Of a stretch of 64,000 nt of DNA, positions 15,368 to 24,773 are shown piece after piece. Made by a program: the position numbers and the translations under genes. Origin of the DNA: an uncultured Clostridia bacterium. Its GTDB lineage: Bacteria > Bacillota > Clostridia > Christensenellales > Pumilibacteraceae. Each line of letters starts with the position of its first letter. Positions within the stretch are counted from its first letter, which is position 1. The DNA is taken from the NCBI GenBank assembly GCA_947089425.1, contig CAMUKG010000002.1, forward strand, positions 62,001 through 126,000. Reading direction: 5' to 3'. The notes under the pieces are model-generated. The model ran no database searches. It saw nothing but the letters and a program-made list of their open reading frames with translations, and was not told where the DNA came from.

Positions 15368-17848
15368 TTATCGTGAGAGTTCTATCTCAATCAAGCGTAT
15401 TTCAAGCGGTTCGAGCGAAGCATTATAAGTTAAGACATTATTCTCTATATTTTCTTTGCGGACATAGAGCTTTGGTACGCATACATTTTTCAAATATTCG
15501 ATGTCATCGGATGAAAGCGGCAATGCGCCCATTCGTATCCACTCGTCGAAAGCCGAGCCGTAAGTTTGATTTACGATTTGTTCCCGAATAATACAATTGT
15601 TGGCTTTTAGGTCGCAAAGTTCGAGGGAAAGCTCCATTGTGCCGAGTTTATTAAACGGTGTGTATCTTTCCGTGAATTGCATATCAAAAGTTTCGCCTTG
15701 TGCAAACAAGTGGTTGAAATGCTCGTAATTATAAGCTACAATTTGAATTTTACGGTGTGATTTGGTTATAAAATACCCGTTCCCGCGGGCAATCAGTTTA
15801 TTGCCCAAGCGGTTAATAAATCGAAAAGTGTAGTAATGCGGCTTCTTGATTCCGCTGTAAGTATAAAGACCGAGTCCGCCGTGAAATTGCTCTTTGGACG
15901 GCAAGGTTTCTTCAAGCATATCCGTTAAAACCCAATATCCGAAGCTGTCTAACTTATCGTAATTTTCCAAAAGATTTTTGGCAAGATAACAGGATTTGAA
16001 ACAAGTGTCGTTTAATAGATTTCTATGCGAAACGGTCAAATTCCACTCTGTTAGATAAACGGGTAAATTACCGATGCCCCAACTTTCAAACATATTTTTT
16101 GTTTTCGTAATACATTTTGCAAATGAATTTTCATCGCGGTTCAGTCGGGAATGCAGAGGATGTGCGGGTCTATGTCCCTCGAAAGAATCGTCTGCAAAAT
16201 CATTATCGTAATAGTGGATATTCATAAAATCGGGAATACAGTCGTTTTTGGAACACCATTCGATATAGCGTTTGCACCATTGTTGATTGATATTATAGGA
16301 AATTAAGAGAGATGGACTACCGAATACCAAGCGTTTGTCGATAGCTTTCACTGTTTCATAAGTCGCTTTGTATAGTTCGTAGTATTCTTCGTCGTTTTTA
16401 AATCCGAATAGATAAACGGACGTATCAGGTTCGTTCCAACAACAAAACAGCCATTCTTTTACGGTATGAAACCCGTAACGGTCAATCAAATGTGTGGTAA
16501 GGGTTGCAACAAGGTCTTTCCATTTTTGCATACTTTTCGGCATACTCAAAACGAACGGGGAGTAGTATGCCGTTCTTTCGGGATTGAGCGCAAGAGCCTT
16601 TGGCATAAACGAAAATTGCACCAACGGTTTTAATTTGATAGACAAAAGAAAATCGAAAATTTTGTCGATATAAACAAAACTGTATTTGGGGTTTCCGTTC
16701 TCATCTTCCGAATAAACGAGCATATCGTCGGAAAGTAAACCGTGAAATTTGATGTATTCATAACCTATTTCGTGTTGCAATTCCGAGAGCATTTTTTGTA
16801 CGTCGGCAAGCAATAGCTCTTTTGCTCTGGCAACCGAAGTGAATTTTCGGAATGTGTGTTTCAGCGGAGTTCCTTGTTCGGCAAGACTGATTTTTTCTGC
16901 GCTCACAATTTTCGAGTCGGTATATTCTGATTCGCGTGTCGATTCTTCGTCCGGCTTAGGCAAATATTTCGTCAACAAAAACATCGCGCTTTTTTTATCA
17001 AGTTCATCGTCGAAATCGTCGGAATTCAATGCTTCGGAAATTACGGGCGTATTTTTTCGATAAAGACTCGGTAGGGTATTGTATTTTGATTTGAATGAAG
17101 ATACGAACGCACGGGGATTGGGGTAACCGTTGTCTGCTGCGATTTGCTCTATGGAACAATCGGTATGTAGGAGTTGATTAACCGCACGTTCCAAGCGAAA
17201 ATCATTGTAGTAGGTTTGAAAGTTTACTCCTAAATACCGCTTGAAAAACGAAGAAAGATAGGGAACGGAAAAGTGGTGCGCTTCCGCAATTTGATTAAAA
17301 GTAAGACCCTCTTTGTAGTGTTCTTCTACATATTTCAAGATAGTATTCAAGCGTTCGATATATTTTACGGATTGTACCGACGTGTCGCTTGCTTTGAAGT
17401 TTTGGGAAAGTTCGTAAAGTACGGAATATATAACGGAACGGTTAAATAAGGGGTTATCGGTTGCATCGGAGCTGTTTGTTTTAACAAGTTGCGCTATAAG
17501 GCGTTTGATTTTATAGAATTTATTTTTGTTTGCCGTATTTGTGGAATCGAGGTTGAAGAATATTTTTTCTTCGATACCTTCGATTTTATTTGTGTCGATT
17601 AAAAGTGCGATCAAACTGCATCCTTTTTCGCTTTTCAATTCGTGGACGTTATTATCGTTAATAAGAATTATATCATCTTCCGTCATATTAACGATTTGAT
17701 CGTTTACGATAACGGTACAGTTTCCTTTGAGTAGGAGAATGATTTCAATACCGCTATGCCAATGAGCCTTTAATTCGGTTAGGCGGTAACAATAAAGACG
17801 CATAGGCAATTTTTCATTGAATTTTATGATTTCCATTCTTTGTTGCAT
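15368..17848 (-). CDS. AraC-family regulator fused to a GH39 domain
   Basis: The ATG at 17848 follows AGGAGATTTGTT and gives 826 residues. The N-terminal 110 residues are a cupin sensor domain (KAHWHSGIEIILLLKGNCTV). Residues about 165-265 are the double helix-turn-helix of AraC proteins (LTFNQIAEAHHFSVPYLSSFFKRYLGV). The remainder is a GH39 (beta-xylosidase-type) domain. It has WNEPD, carrying the acid/base Glu, and YLTEWNLT, carrying the nucleophile Glu, both intact. There is no signal peptide, so it acts in the cytoplasm. It diverges from the sugar-importer operon that starts 238 bases away and is its likely regulator. Confidence 0.9.
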   Translation of the reverse strand: MQQRMEIIKFNEKLPMRLYCYRLTELKAHWHSGIEIILLLKGNCTVIVNDQIVNMTEDDIILINDNNVHELKSEKGCSLIALLIDTNKIEGIEEKIFFNLDSTNTANKNKFYKIKRLIAQLVKTNSSDATDNPLFNRSVIYSVLYELSQNFKASDTSVQSVKYIERLNTILKYVEEHYKEGLTFNQIAEAHHFSVPYLSSFFKRYLGVNFQTYYNDFRLERAVNQLLHTDCSIEQIAADNGYPNPRAFVSSFKSKYNTLPSLYRKNTPVISEALNSDDFDDELDKKSAMFLLTKYLPKPDEESTRESEYTDSKIVSAEKISLAEQGTPLKHTFRKFTSVARAKELLLADVQKMLSELQHEIGYEYIKFHGLLSDDMLVYSEDENGNPKYSFVYIDKIFDFLLSIKLKPLVQFSFMPKALALNPERTAYYSPFVLSMPKSMQKWKDLVATLTTHLIDRYGFHTVKEWLFCCWNEPDTSVYLFGFKNDEEYYELYKATYETVKAIDKRLVFGSPSLLISYNINQQWCKRYIEWCSKNDCIPDFMNIHYYDNDFADDSFEGHRPAHPLHSRLNRDENSFAKCITKTKNMFESWGIGNLPVYLTEWNLTVSHRNLLNDTCFKSCYLAKNLLENYDKLDSFGYWVLTDMLEETLPSKEQFHGGLGLYTYSGIKKPHYYTFRFINRLGNKLIARGNGYFITKSHRKIQIVAYNYEHFNHLFAQGETFDMQFTERYTPFNKLGTMELSLELCDLKANNCIIREQIVNQTYGSAFDEWIRMGALPLSSDDIEYLKNVCVPKLYVRKENIENNVLTYNASLEPLEIRLIEIELSR

Positions 17849-17944
17849 AACAAATCTCCTTTTATACATTATACAATAAAATAATGCACAAGTCAAACAC
17901 GACTGCAAATTTTTAATATTTCAGTTGCTTGCAACTGTAAAATA

Positions 17945-17974
17945 TTAAGCCGTGCGCAGAAGCGCACGGCTTAA
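17945..17974. terminator. Strong hairpin between regulator and importer operon
   Basis: A perfect 13-bp stem, TTAAGCCGTGCGC with GCGCACGGCTTAA. It lies upstream of both divergent genes, so it may be a terminator from earlier rearrangement or an operator-like site. Confidence 0.6.
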
Positions 17975-18085
17975 TAAATGTTGTTAATCAATAAAAATTT
18001 GGACGAAATGTGGTAAAAATAGCCGTTGTTTGAAATTTAAAAAAGTTGTAAAATTGAGTCAAGAAAACGCAAGGGGTAAAAATGT

Positions 18086-19645
18086 ATGCAACCTGAAAGG
18101 CAAGTTATACTGCAAATAAAAGGTATGACAAAGACCTTCGGTCCCGTAACGGCGTTAAAGAACGTGGACTTAACTTTATATCGCGGAGATGTACTCGGAC
18201 TGATAGGAGAAAACGGTTCGGGTAAATCTACTATTACTTCGATAGCCGCAGGAATGCAAAAAGCGACCAAAGTAGAAAGTATGCAATATAAAGGCAAAGA
18301 TTGGTCGCCTTCTTCTATGCTTGACGCTTTGTCGGGGTGCGGCGAGGGGAATGGTATAGGAATGATCGTGCAGGAAAGCGGTACGATTGCGGGTATTTCG
18401 GTAGCCGAGAATATTTTCTTAGGCGAGCTAAATCAGTTCCGTATGTGGCGGCTGAAAAACGGAAGGACTTTTGGTCCTATCAATCGGAAGAAAATGTTAA
18501 AAGCGGCGAAAGATGCGCTTGTATCCATCGGAATCACAGAGATAAATCCAGCCGCACCTATGGCTACACTTGATTTTCAGGCAAGAAAACTTGTTGAGAT
18601 TGCAAAAGTTATATTAAAAGATCCGGACGTAATCGTCATCGACGAAACATCGACGGCACTTGCCCACGACGGTAGACAAATACTCTATAACATTATAAAT
18701 AAGTTTAGAGGAACGGAAAAAGCGGTTATTTTTATTTCTCACGATTTGGATGAGATTATGGAGGTATGCGACACGCTTACCGTTTTGCGCGACGGTAATA
18801 TAATTCGTACGTTCGAGCGTTCGGAATATAACCCCGATGAAATCCGTAAGGCGATGATCGGGCGGGAATTGCAAGGCGATTACTATCGTAGCGATTTTGA
18901 CCCGTCTTGCAGCGACGAAGTGGTGCTTGACTGCGAAAACGTGGTATTCGGCGACAGACTGAAAGGAATAAGTCTGAAATTACATAAAGGCGAAATTCTC
19001 GGAATAGGCGGGCTTGCGCATTGCGGTATGCATACGCTCGGAAAAGTATTGTTTGGTGCTTTAAGTCCGCAAAGCGGATCGGTTACCGTTATGAATGGTG
19101 AAAAGAAAACGGTAGTTAAAAACGAAGCCGTTGCAATGAAGCACGCAATGGGATACGTTTCAAAAGACAGAGATACCGAATCCCTTGCACTTACGGCAAG
19201 CATAAAGGACAATATCGCAATAGCCGGTATGAATAAATATGCCGTGGGAAAATTCATAATTTGGGATCCATTGGAAAAAAAGTATGTTGACGAACAAATT
19301 GATACACTTTCCATAAAATGTTCGGATAGAAATCAAACAGTATCAACCTTATCGGGCGGTAATAAACAAAAAGTCGTATTCGGCAAATGGGTTGGTTGCG
19401 AAAGTAAAATATTAATTTTGGATTGTCCTACTCGCGGAGTGGATATTGGCGTGAAACAAGCGATGTATCAACTTATGACTAAGTTGAAGCTCGAGGGCAA
19501 AGCGATACTGCTTATTTCGGAAGAAATGCCCGAACTTATGGGAATGTCAGACAGAATTCTCATAATGAAAGACGGAGAAATCAAAAAAGAATTTTTACGC
19601 AGTAAAGATTTGAGTGATGCCGATATTATCGGTTATATGATTTAA
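18086..19645 (+). CDS. Sugar ABC transporter ATP-binding protein, RbsA/MglA type
   Basis: This 519-residue protein has two nucleotide-binding domains. The first has a good Walker A (GENGSGKST, near residue 43) and a Walker B (DVIVIDETSTAL). The second has the degenerate Walker A usual in this family and a clean signature (LSGGNKQKVVFGKW). Such proteins energise uptake of a monosaccharide or small glycan with CUT2-type permeases. The start is the second of two close ATGs, since the first runs into a stop. Genes for two permeases and a binding protein follow, so one ATPase serves both permeases. Confidence 0.93.
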   Translation: MQPERQVILQIKGMTKTFGPVTALKNVDLTLYRGDVLGLIGENGSGKSTITSIAAGMQKATKVESMQYKGKDWSPSSMLDALSGCGEGNGIGMIVQESGTIAGISVAENIFLGELNQFRMWRLKNGRTFGPINRKKMLKAAKDALVSIGITEINPAAPMATLDFQARKLVEIAKVILKDPDVIVIDETSTALAHDGRQILYNIINKFRGTEKAVIFISHDLDEIMEVCDTLTVLRDGNIIRTFERSEYNPDEIRKAMIGRELQGDYYRSDFDPSCSDEVVLDCENVVFGDRLKGISLKLHKGEILGIGGLAHCGMHTLGKVLFGALSPQSGSVTVMNGEKKTVVKNEAVAMKHAMGYVSKDRDTESLALTASIKDNIAIAGMNKYAVGKFIIWDPLEKKYVDEQIDTLSIKCSDRNQTVSTLSGGNKQKVVFGKWVGCESKILILDCPTRGVDIGVKQAMYQLMTKLKLEGKAILLISEEMPELMGMSDRILIMKDGEIKKEFLRSKDLSDADIIGYMI

Positions 19646-19661
19646 GGAGGATAATAAGGAT

Positions 19662-20684
19662 ATGGTTAATGTTAAAAATCCATCTTCCGAAGATTCTTCG
19701 GTAAAGAAGTATAAGTTCAAGAATTTGGCTATAACGCTTTTGCCAATAGTTGCTCTTGCAATTTTATTCGCCATTTTTTGTGTTGTAGTTACGGTCAATG
19801 ATTATAACTTGGAATTATATTTAACAAATGTTATCAATAGAGGCACTGTTTTAGTTCTCGTTGCTACGGGTGCAATATTTATTTATACTCTCGGTTCATT
19901 TGATATAAGTTTGGGCGCTTCAACATTATTGTGTGCTACGGTAGGTGTTCTAACATATAATTCAACGCAAAATGTTTTTCTGACGATATTTGTTATGCTT
20001 GCCGTTGGTGTGGGTTGCTCGCTTTTGAGTTCGGTGCTTGCATCTGTATTTCGTATTCCCGTATTTGTTACTACGGTTGCAATGATGAGCGTTCTTTCGG
20101 CAATCGCATCACAACTGATTATTTCTAACGGTTCAGGTAACGGTCTTTCGTTGCCTAAGACGGTGTTCGGATCGCTTGATTCTCCGTGGATTAAAATAAT
20201 ATTTATTGCGGTTTGGATATTGATTTGCTTGTTTATCTTTAACTTTACCAAAATAGGCAGACGTGAAAAATTTTTAGGAGCAAATCCTTTTTGTGCTAAG
20301 CTGACCGGCATTTCAATGTACAAATATGCGGTTATTGCTTTCGTTATGGCGGGTATAGGTGTTTCATTGGGTGCGATTTTCACTTTATCGTATTCGCCTA
20401 CTGTAAATACGGGAACGGCAAGTAGTATCGGTATGGATATATTGGTTGCAATCGTATTCGGTGGTATGCCCATATCTGGTGGTCCGCGCTCAAAAATATA
20501 CGCATCACTTATTGGCGGTTTTTCTTATGTTTTGTTGAACTTATCGCTTAATATCATTTTAAGGATGATAGGAGTTGACAGTCAAGGCAGTCAAGGTATC
20601 ACTCAAATAATCAGTGCGTTATTTTTCCTTGGTGTTGTTTATTTGGCAAGTATGAATTATAGGGTAAAAAATCTACCCAGATAA
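19662..20684 (+). CDS. Sugar ABC transporter permease, RbsC-like (first)
   Basis: This 340-residue hydrophobic protein has about eight to ten membrane segments and the conserved loop near residue 265 (GGMPISGGPRSK) that contacts the ATPase in BPD_transp_2 permeases. It starts 16 bases after the ATPase stop with AAGGAGG upstream. It probably pairs with the second permease at 22000 as a heterodimer, an arrangement seen in some CUT2 importers. Confidence 0.9.
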   Translation: MVNVKNPSSEDSSVKKYKFKNLAITLLPIVALAILFAIFCVVVTVNDYNLELYLTNVINRGTVLVLVATGAIFIYTLGSFDISLGASTLLCATVGVLTYNSTQNVFLTIFVMLAVGVGCSLLSSVLASVFRIPVFVTTVAMMSVLSAIASQLIISNGSGNGLSLPKTVFGSLDSPWIKIIFIAVWILICLFIFNFTKIGRREKFLGANPFCAKLTGISMYKYAVIAFVMAGIGVSLGAIFTLSYSPTVNTGTASSIGMDILVAIVFGGMPISGGPRSKIYASLIGGFSYVLLNLSLNIILRMIGVDSQGSQGITQIISALFFLGVVYLASMNYRVKNLPR

Positions 20685-20742
20685 AAAGGTATGATCCGCA
20701 GACAGCGGCATATAATAAAAATTCTTTCTTAGGAGGAAAGTT

Positions 20743-21924
20743 ATGAAAAAGTTTGTTAGACTACTCGTGGTTGCTTTATGTACTATGGCACTCACAATCA
20801 CGGCGGCATTTTCGCTGACTGCCTGCGGTGGAAACAAAGCCGTAAAAATCGGTGTATTAGTTGCAGATGCAAGCGGTGCAGAAGCACTGGCTTTCCGTAG
20901 CTATTACGAAAACTATATCGAAAAGAGCTATGATGTGGATTTCGTATATTCGGAGGAGATAGGCGACAATACGACGAAGGAAATGGAAGAACTCGATAAG
21001 CTGTTAGCAGAAAATTGCAAGGCGATTATTTCGTTTGCTTCTTGTGACAGACCTGCGCAGATTACAAAGTGCGAGGAAAATAAAGTTTACTATGCAATAG
21101 CAACCGGAACGCTCAGCGATGAGGATTATGCAACTTATAAATCCAAGGAATATTTCGTCGGGCAAGTCGGACCCAGCACATTTACCGAATATAACGTAGG
21201 TTTGGCAATGGGACAATATTACAAGTCGCTCACGGGTGATGCCGCAGTTGATTCGGTTGCTTTATATGTCGGATTCCCTGCACCCGAACACGTTGCAAGA
21301 ACAGCAGGAATATTAACTGGTCTTGGAATGACATATTCAGCTTTCGGTCAATCTTTATCTGGAATGGATATTGTAGGAGCAATATACGGACAGGACAACG
21401 GCACTGCTAATCTTAATAACATACAAACAGGTGAGAGCGGAATAACTGTAACTACCGTTCTTTCTATGGCTCCGGGCGCAGGACTTGACGAACCTCTTCA
21501 AGCAATGCTTGCAGGAACTAAGCCTGATGCTTTGTTGGGCGTAGGTATGGTTTCGGCTTTTATGTCTGCTCAACTCAATCAAAAACAAATTCCTTACTCG
21601 GATGTTGACGCATTTACTTCCGCTAACAAGACTAACTTTGAAAGTGGTTCTATGCAGTACCTTGCAGGTAAATACGGTTCGTCTGTCGGTCCTGTATTTG
21701 CATTGGTTATGAACGCAATTAACGGCAATGTAATCCGCAATGCCGATGGGAATGCAGTATCGCTTGATCAGAGCTATATGGTTGCAAAATCCGCAACAGA
21801 ATATAATACGAACTATACCAAAGAATCGGGTGAATCGCCTATTTACAGCAAAGAGGTTCTTGATACGATTATCGGAGAAAACGTAACTTATCAGCAGGTT
21901 GCCGATTTGGTAGCAAGCAAATAA
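20743..21924 (+). CDS. Sugar-binding lipoprotein
   Basis: This 393-residue protein has a signal peptide ending in a lipobox (SLTAC, Cys about residue 28). The mature part has the periplasmic-binding-protein type 1 pattern (KIGVLVADASGAEALAF near its start). It captures the substrate at the outer membrane face and hands it to the permeases. The ribosome site AGGAGGAAAG is strong. A stable hairpin after the gene (21951-21977) may protect its message so that it is made in excess over the permease. Confidence 0.88.
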   Translation: MKKFVRLLVVALCTMALTITAAFSLTACGGNKAVKIGVLVADASGAEALAFRSYYENYIEKSYDVDFVYSEEIGDNTTKEMEELDKLLAENCKAIISFASCDRPAQITKCEENKVYYAIATGTLSDEDYATYKSKEYFVGQVGPSTFTEYNVGLAMGQYYKSLTGDAAVDSVALYVGFPAPEHVARTAGILTGLGMTYSAFGQSLSGMDIVGAIYGQDNGTANLNNIQTGESGITVTTVLSMAPGAGLDEPLQAMLAGTKPDALLGVGMVSAFMSAQLNQKQIPYSDVDAFTSANKTNFESGSMQYLAGKYGSSVGPVFALVMNAINGNVIRNADGNAVSLDQSYMVAKSATEYNTNYTKESGESPIYSKEVLDTIIGENVTYQQVADLVASK

Positions 21925-21950
21925 CAAGTAAAAAATAAAAATTTGAATAG

Positions 21951-21977
21951 TTACCGCCCGTTTTGGGCGGGCGGTAA
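21951..21977 (+). terminator. Intercistronic hairpin after the binding-protein gene
   Basis: A perfect 9-bp GC-rich stem (TTACCGCCC/GGGCGGTAA) with a 9-base loop and no long T-run. It may act as a partial terminator or as an RNA stabiliser for differential expression within the operon. Confidence 0.65.
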
Positions 21978-21999
21978 TATTTTCAATTTGGGAGCTAGT

Positions 22000-23076
22000 A
22001 TGAAACAGCTTTTAACCAAGCAAAAAGCAAAAGAAATAGGAATAAGAAGCGCAGGAACTCTTGCGATTCCGATTGTGTTTGCGGTTGTATTGCTAATAGC
22101 TTGTGCAGTCGGCGGCAAGACGATGATTTCCGGCGTGTCGGGATTTTCAAATTTTCTTATCTACGCAGGAATTATCACGATAACAACTTTTGCATTATCA
22201 ATAAATCTTGGATCAGGTCGCTTTGATTTTTCGCTCGGTTCTATGGCGGTGCTATCTACACTTATAAGTATTAGAATTACGTCATCAATGCCCGTGGCTT
22301 CAAGTACGGCAATTATAAATTTGTTGCTTTGCCTTATGGTCGGAGCAATACTTGGCGCTGTTTCGGGTAGCTTATATGTTCTATTGAAAATACCACCTAT
22401 CATTACATCGCTTGGTGTAACCCTTATTTTTGAGGGTATTACTTATTCAATCGCTTCCGGGAAATATATAAATGGTGGCGAAGCAATGGCAATATATAAT
22501 TTTATGAACAATAATTGGTGGTTTGCATTGATTATAATAGCTGTTGTTCTTGCTGTAATGATTTTTGTGTTTGACCACACAAAATTTGGTCGTAATTATA
22601 CGGCATTGAAAGAGGGGCAAAAAGTTTCTGTAAATACGGGGATAAAAGAAATTCCCAACGCAATAGTATGTTATGTGATTTGCGGCACTTTAATGGGTGT
22701 TGTTGGTTTTTTAAGTGTTGCCAGAAGCGGAGGGCTTGACGGAAGAAGTTTAAGTTTTGGATCTATCGGTATAATGTTCAATGCATTTCTGCCAATGTTT
22801 ATCGGTGGATTTATCGGCAGATTCTCAAACGATAAAGTCGGATATTTGCTTGCGGGTCTGAGTATGTCAATGCTCAATTCAACATTTGCCGCGTACATCA
22901 ATGAGGTAACGACATCTACGCAATCCATCATCAATGCAGTACTCCTCGTAGTTTTCCTAATTTATTTAAGTAACGAGCAAACGTGCAAAGACTTGGTAAC
23001 GGGCAAACTTTTCAAAAAGTGGTATATTGCAATCAAGACTAAGGTTGCGGATAGGAAAGCTCGGAAAGGAGCATAA
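22000..23076 (+). CDS. Sugar ABC transporter permease, RbsC-like (second)
   Basis: The ATG at 22000 follows GGGAG and gives 358 residues with about ten membrane segments and a late loop (GGFIGRFSNDKVG) in place of the usual ATPase-contact loop. It differs clearly from the first permease, so the transporter is likely a heterodimer. The next gene starts 3 bases after its stop. Confidence 0.9.
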   Translation: MKQLLTKQKAKEIGIRSAGTLAIPIVFAVVLLIACAVGGKTMISGVSGFSNFLIYAGIITITTFALSINLGSGRFDFSLGSMAVLSTLISIRITSSMPVASSTAIINLLLCLMVGAILGAVSGSLYVLLKIPPIITSLGVTLIFEGITYSIASGKYINGGEAMAIYNFMNNNWWFALIIIAVVLAVMIFVFDHTKFGRNYTALKEGQKVSVNTGIKEIPNAIVCYVICGTLMGVVGFLSVARSGGLDGRSLSFGSIGIMFNAFLPMFIGGFIGRFSNDKVGYLLAGLSMSMLNSTFAAYINEVTTSTQSIINAVLLVVFLIYLSNEQTCKDLVTGKLFKKWYIAIKTKVADRKARKGA

Positions 23077-23078
23077 GT

Positions 23079-24773
23079 ATGAACTTAAAATCGAAACCGT
23101 TCTATTTAAACGATAGTGATATAAAATGGGTGGAAGGCGCTCTTGCCGATATGACGGAAAAGGAGAAAATAGCTCAGCTTTTTTGCCTTATTACCTACAC
23201 AGACGATGAAAATTACTTGAAATATCTTGCCGGCGGATTAAAAGTGGGCGGCGTTATGACGCGCACGATGAGCCTTAACGAAATCGTGAATACCGTAACA
23301 ATGCTGCAAAAAAACGCAAAAATTCCTATGCTCATTTCTGCGAATTTAGAGGCGGGCTTAAATCAGGCGTGCTTGGAGGGAACTCGCGTCGGCTGTCAGA
23401 TGGGAATTGCGGCAACGGGCGACAAAAAATACGCAACCGAGCTTGCAAGGGTGATCGGAGAGGAAGCAACCGCGCTTGGTATAAATTGGGCATTCGCTCC
23501 GATTATCGACATCGATTATAATTTTCGCAATCCTATTACAAATACGCGGACGTTCGGTAGCAATACGGAAACGGTGGCACAGTTTGGGAAAGCTTATGTC
23601 GAAGAAGTGCAAAAACACGGTATTGCCGCAAGTATTAAGCATTTTCCCGGCGACGGCGTGGATGAGCGCGATCAACACTTGCTCGCGTCCGTCAATACTC
23701 TTTCTTGCGAAGAATGGGATAAGAGCTACGGTTACGTTTATCAAACTTGTATCGAAGCGGGTGCAAAGACCGTAATGGTCGGACACATTATGCAACCCGC
23801 ATACTCAAAAGCGTTAAATCCCGCACTCACGGATAAAGACGTTGTGCCGGGACTGATTGCGCCCGAACTTTTAAACGGACTGTTGCGCGAAAAACTCGGT
23901 TTTAACGGATTGATTGTTACCGACAGTACGACTATGGCGGGAATGGGAACGGTTATGCCGAGAGAAAAAGCCGTGCCGCTTACCATAGCTTCGGGTTGCG
24001 ATATGTTCTTATTTACCAAGAATTTGGAAGAAGATTTTGCTTTTATGACCGAAGGCGTCAAGAGCGGCGTTATTACGAAAGAAAGACTAGACGAAGCTGT
24101 TACGCGTATCCTTGCGTTAAAGGCATCGTTAAAACTTCACGAGAAAAATAATTTGCCGAACGAAGCCGAAGCAAGAAAAATTGTCGGATCGGCAGGGCAT
24201 AAAGAGATTGCGAAAGAGGTAGCTCAAAAGAATATTACGCTTGTAAAAAACGAAAAGGGAGTATTGCCTATTTCGCCCGAAAAATACAAGCGCGTTCTCG
24301 TTTATAAAAAAGAGGGTGCGGCAAGCGCGTTCGGCGGCGGTGTATCTTCGGGAGCTTGCGATAAGTTTATCGAAAAATTAAAAAATGCAGGCTTCGACGT
24401 GAGCGTATTCGTTCCCGACGGCGGTTGGGAGGGAATGGCAAAACCCGTAAAGGAGATTTACGAAAATTACGATATGATTATTTATATTGTAAGCCTTGCA
24501 ACAAAATCAAATCAAACGATAGTAAGATTGGAGTGGGCAGAGCCGATGGGTGCGGACGTTCCCGTATATATGAATTCCGTACCGACGATAATGATTTCTC
24601 TTGAGAATCCCTATCATCTTTTGGATGCGCCGAGAGTAAAGACGTATATCAATACCTACGGCGGTGCGGATGAGATTTTAGACGCGCTCATGGATAAGTT
24701 GACGGGCAAAAGTGAATTTACGGGCATCAGCCCCGTAGATGCGTTTTGCGGGAAATGGGACACGAGATTATAA
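23079..24773 (+). CDS. Glycoside hydrolase family 3 enzyme
   Basis: In this 564-residue protein the N-terminal TIM-barrel domain includes KHFPGDGVDERDQHL, the KHFxGDG loop typical of GH3, and later FNGLIVTDSTTMAGM, where the Asp is the likely nucleophile. A C-terminal alpha/beta sandwich follows from about residue 370. There is no signal peptide, so it cleaves imported disaccharides or short glycans in the cytoplasm. The His in the KHFPGDG region also resembles beta-N-acetylglucosaminidases, so the substrate is open. It is tightly coupled to the permease upstream and the GH78-like gene downstream. Confidence 0.9.
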   Translation: MNLKSKPFYLNDSDIKWVEGALADMTEKEKIAQLFCLITYTDDENYLKYLAGGLKVGGVMTRTMSLNEIVNTVTMLQKNAKIPMLISANLEAGLNQACLEGTRVGCQMGIAATGDKKYATELARVIGEEATALGINWAFAPIIDIDYNFRNPITNTRTFGSNTETVAQFGKAYVEEVQKHGIAASIKHFPGDGVDERDQHLLASVNTLSCEEWDKSYGYVYQTCIEAGAKTVMVGHIMQPAYSKALNPALTDKDVVPGLIAPELLNGLLREKLGFNGLIVTDSTTMAGMGTVMPREKAVPLTIASGCDMFLFTKNLEEDFAFMTEGVKSGVITKERLDEAVTRILALKASLKLHEKNNLPNEAEARKIVGSAGHKEIAKEVAQKNITLVKNEKGVLPISPEKYKRVLVYKKEGAASAFGGGVSSGACDKFIEKLKNAGFDVSVFVPDGGWEGMAKPVKEIYENYDMIIYIVSLATKSNQTIVRLEWAEPMGADVPVYMNSVPTIMISLENPYHLLDAPRVKTYINTYGGADEILDALMDKLTGKSEFTGISPVDAFCGKWDTRL

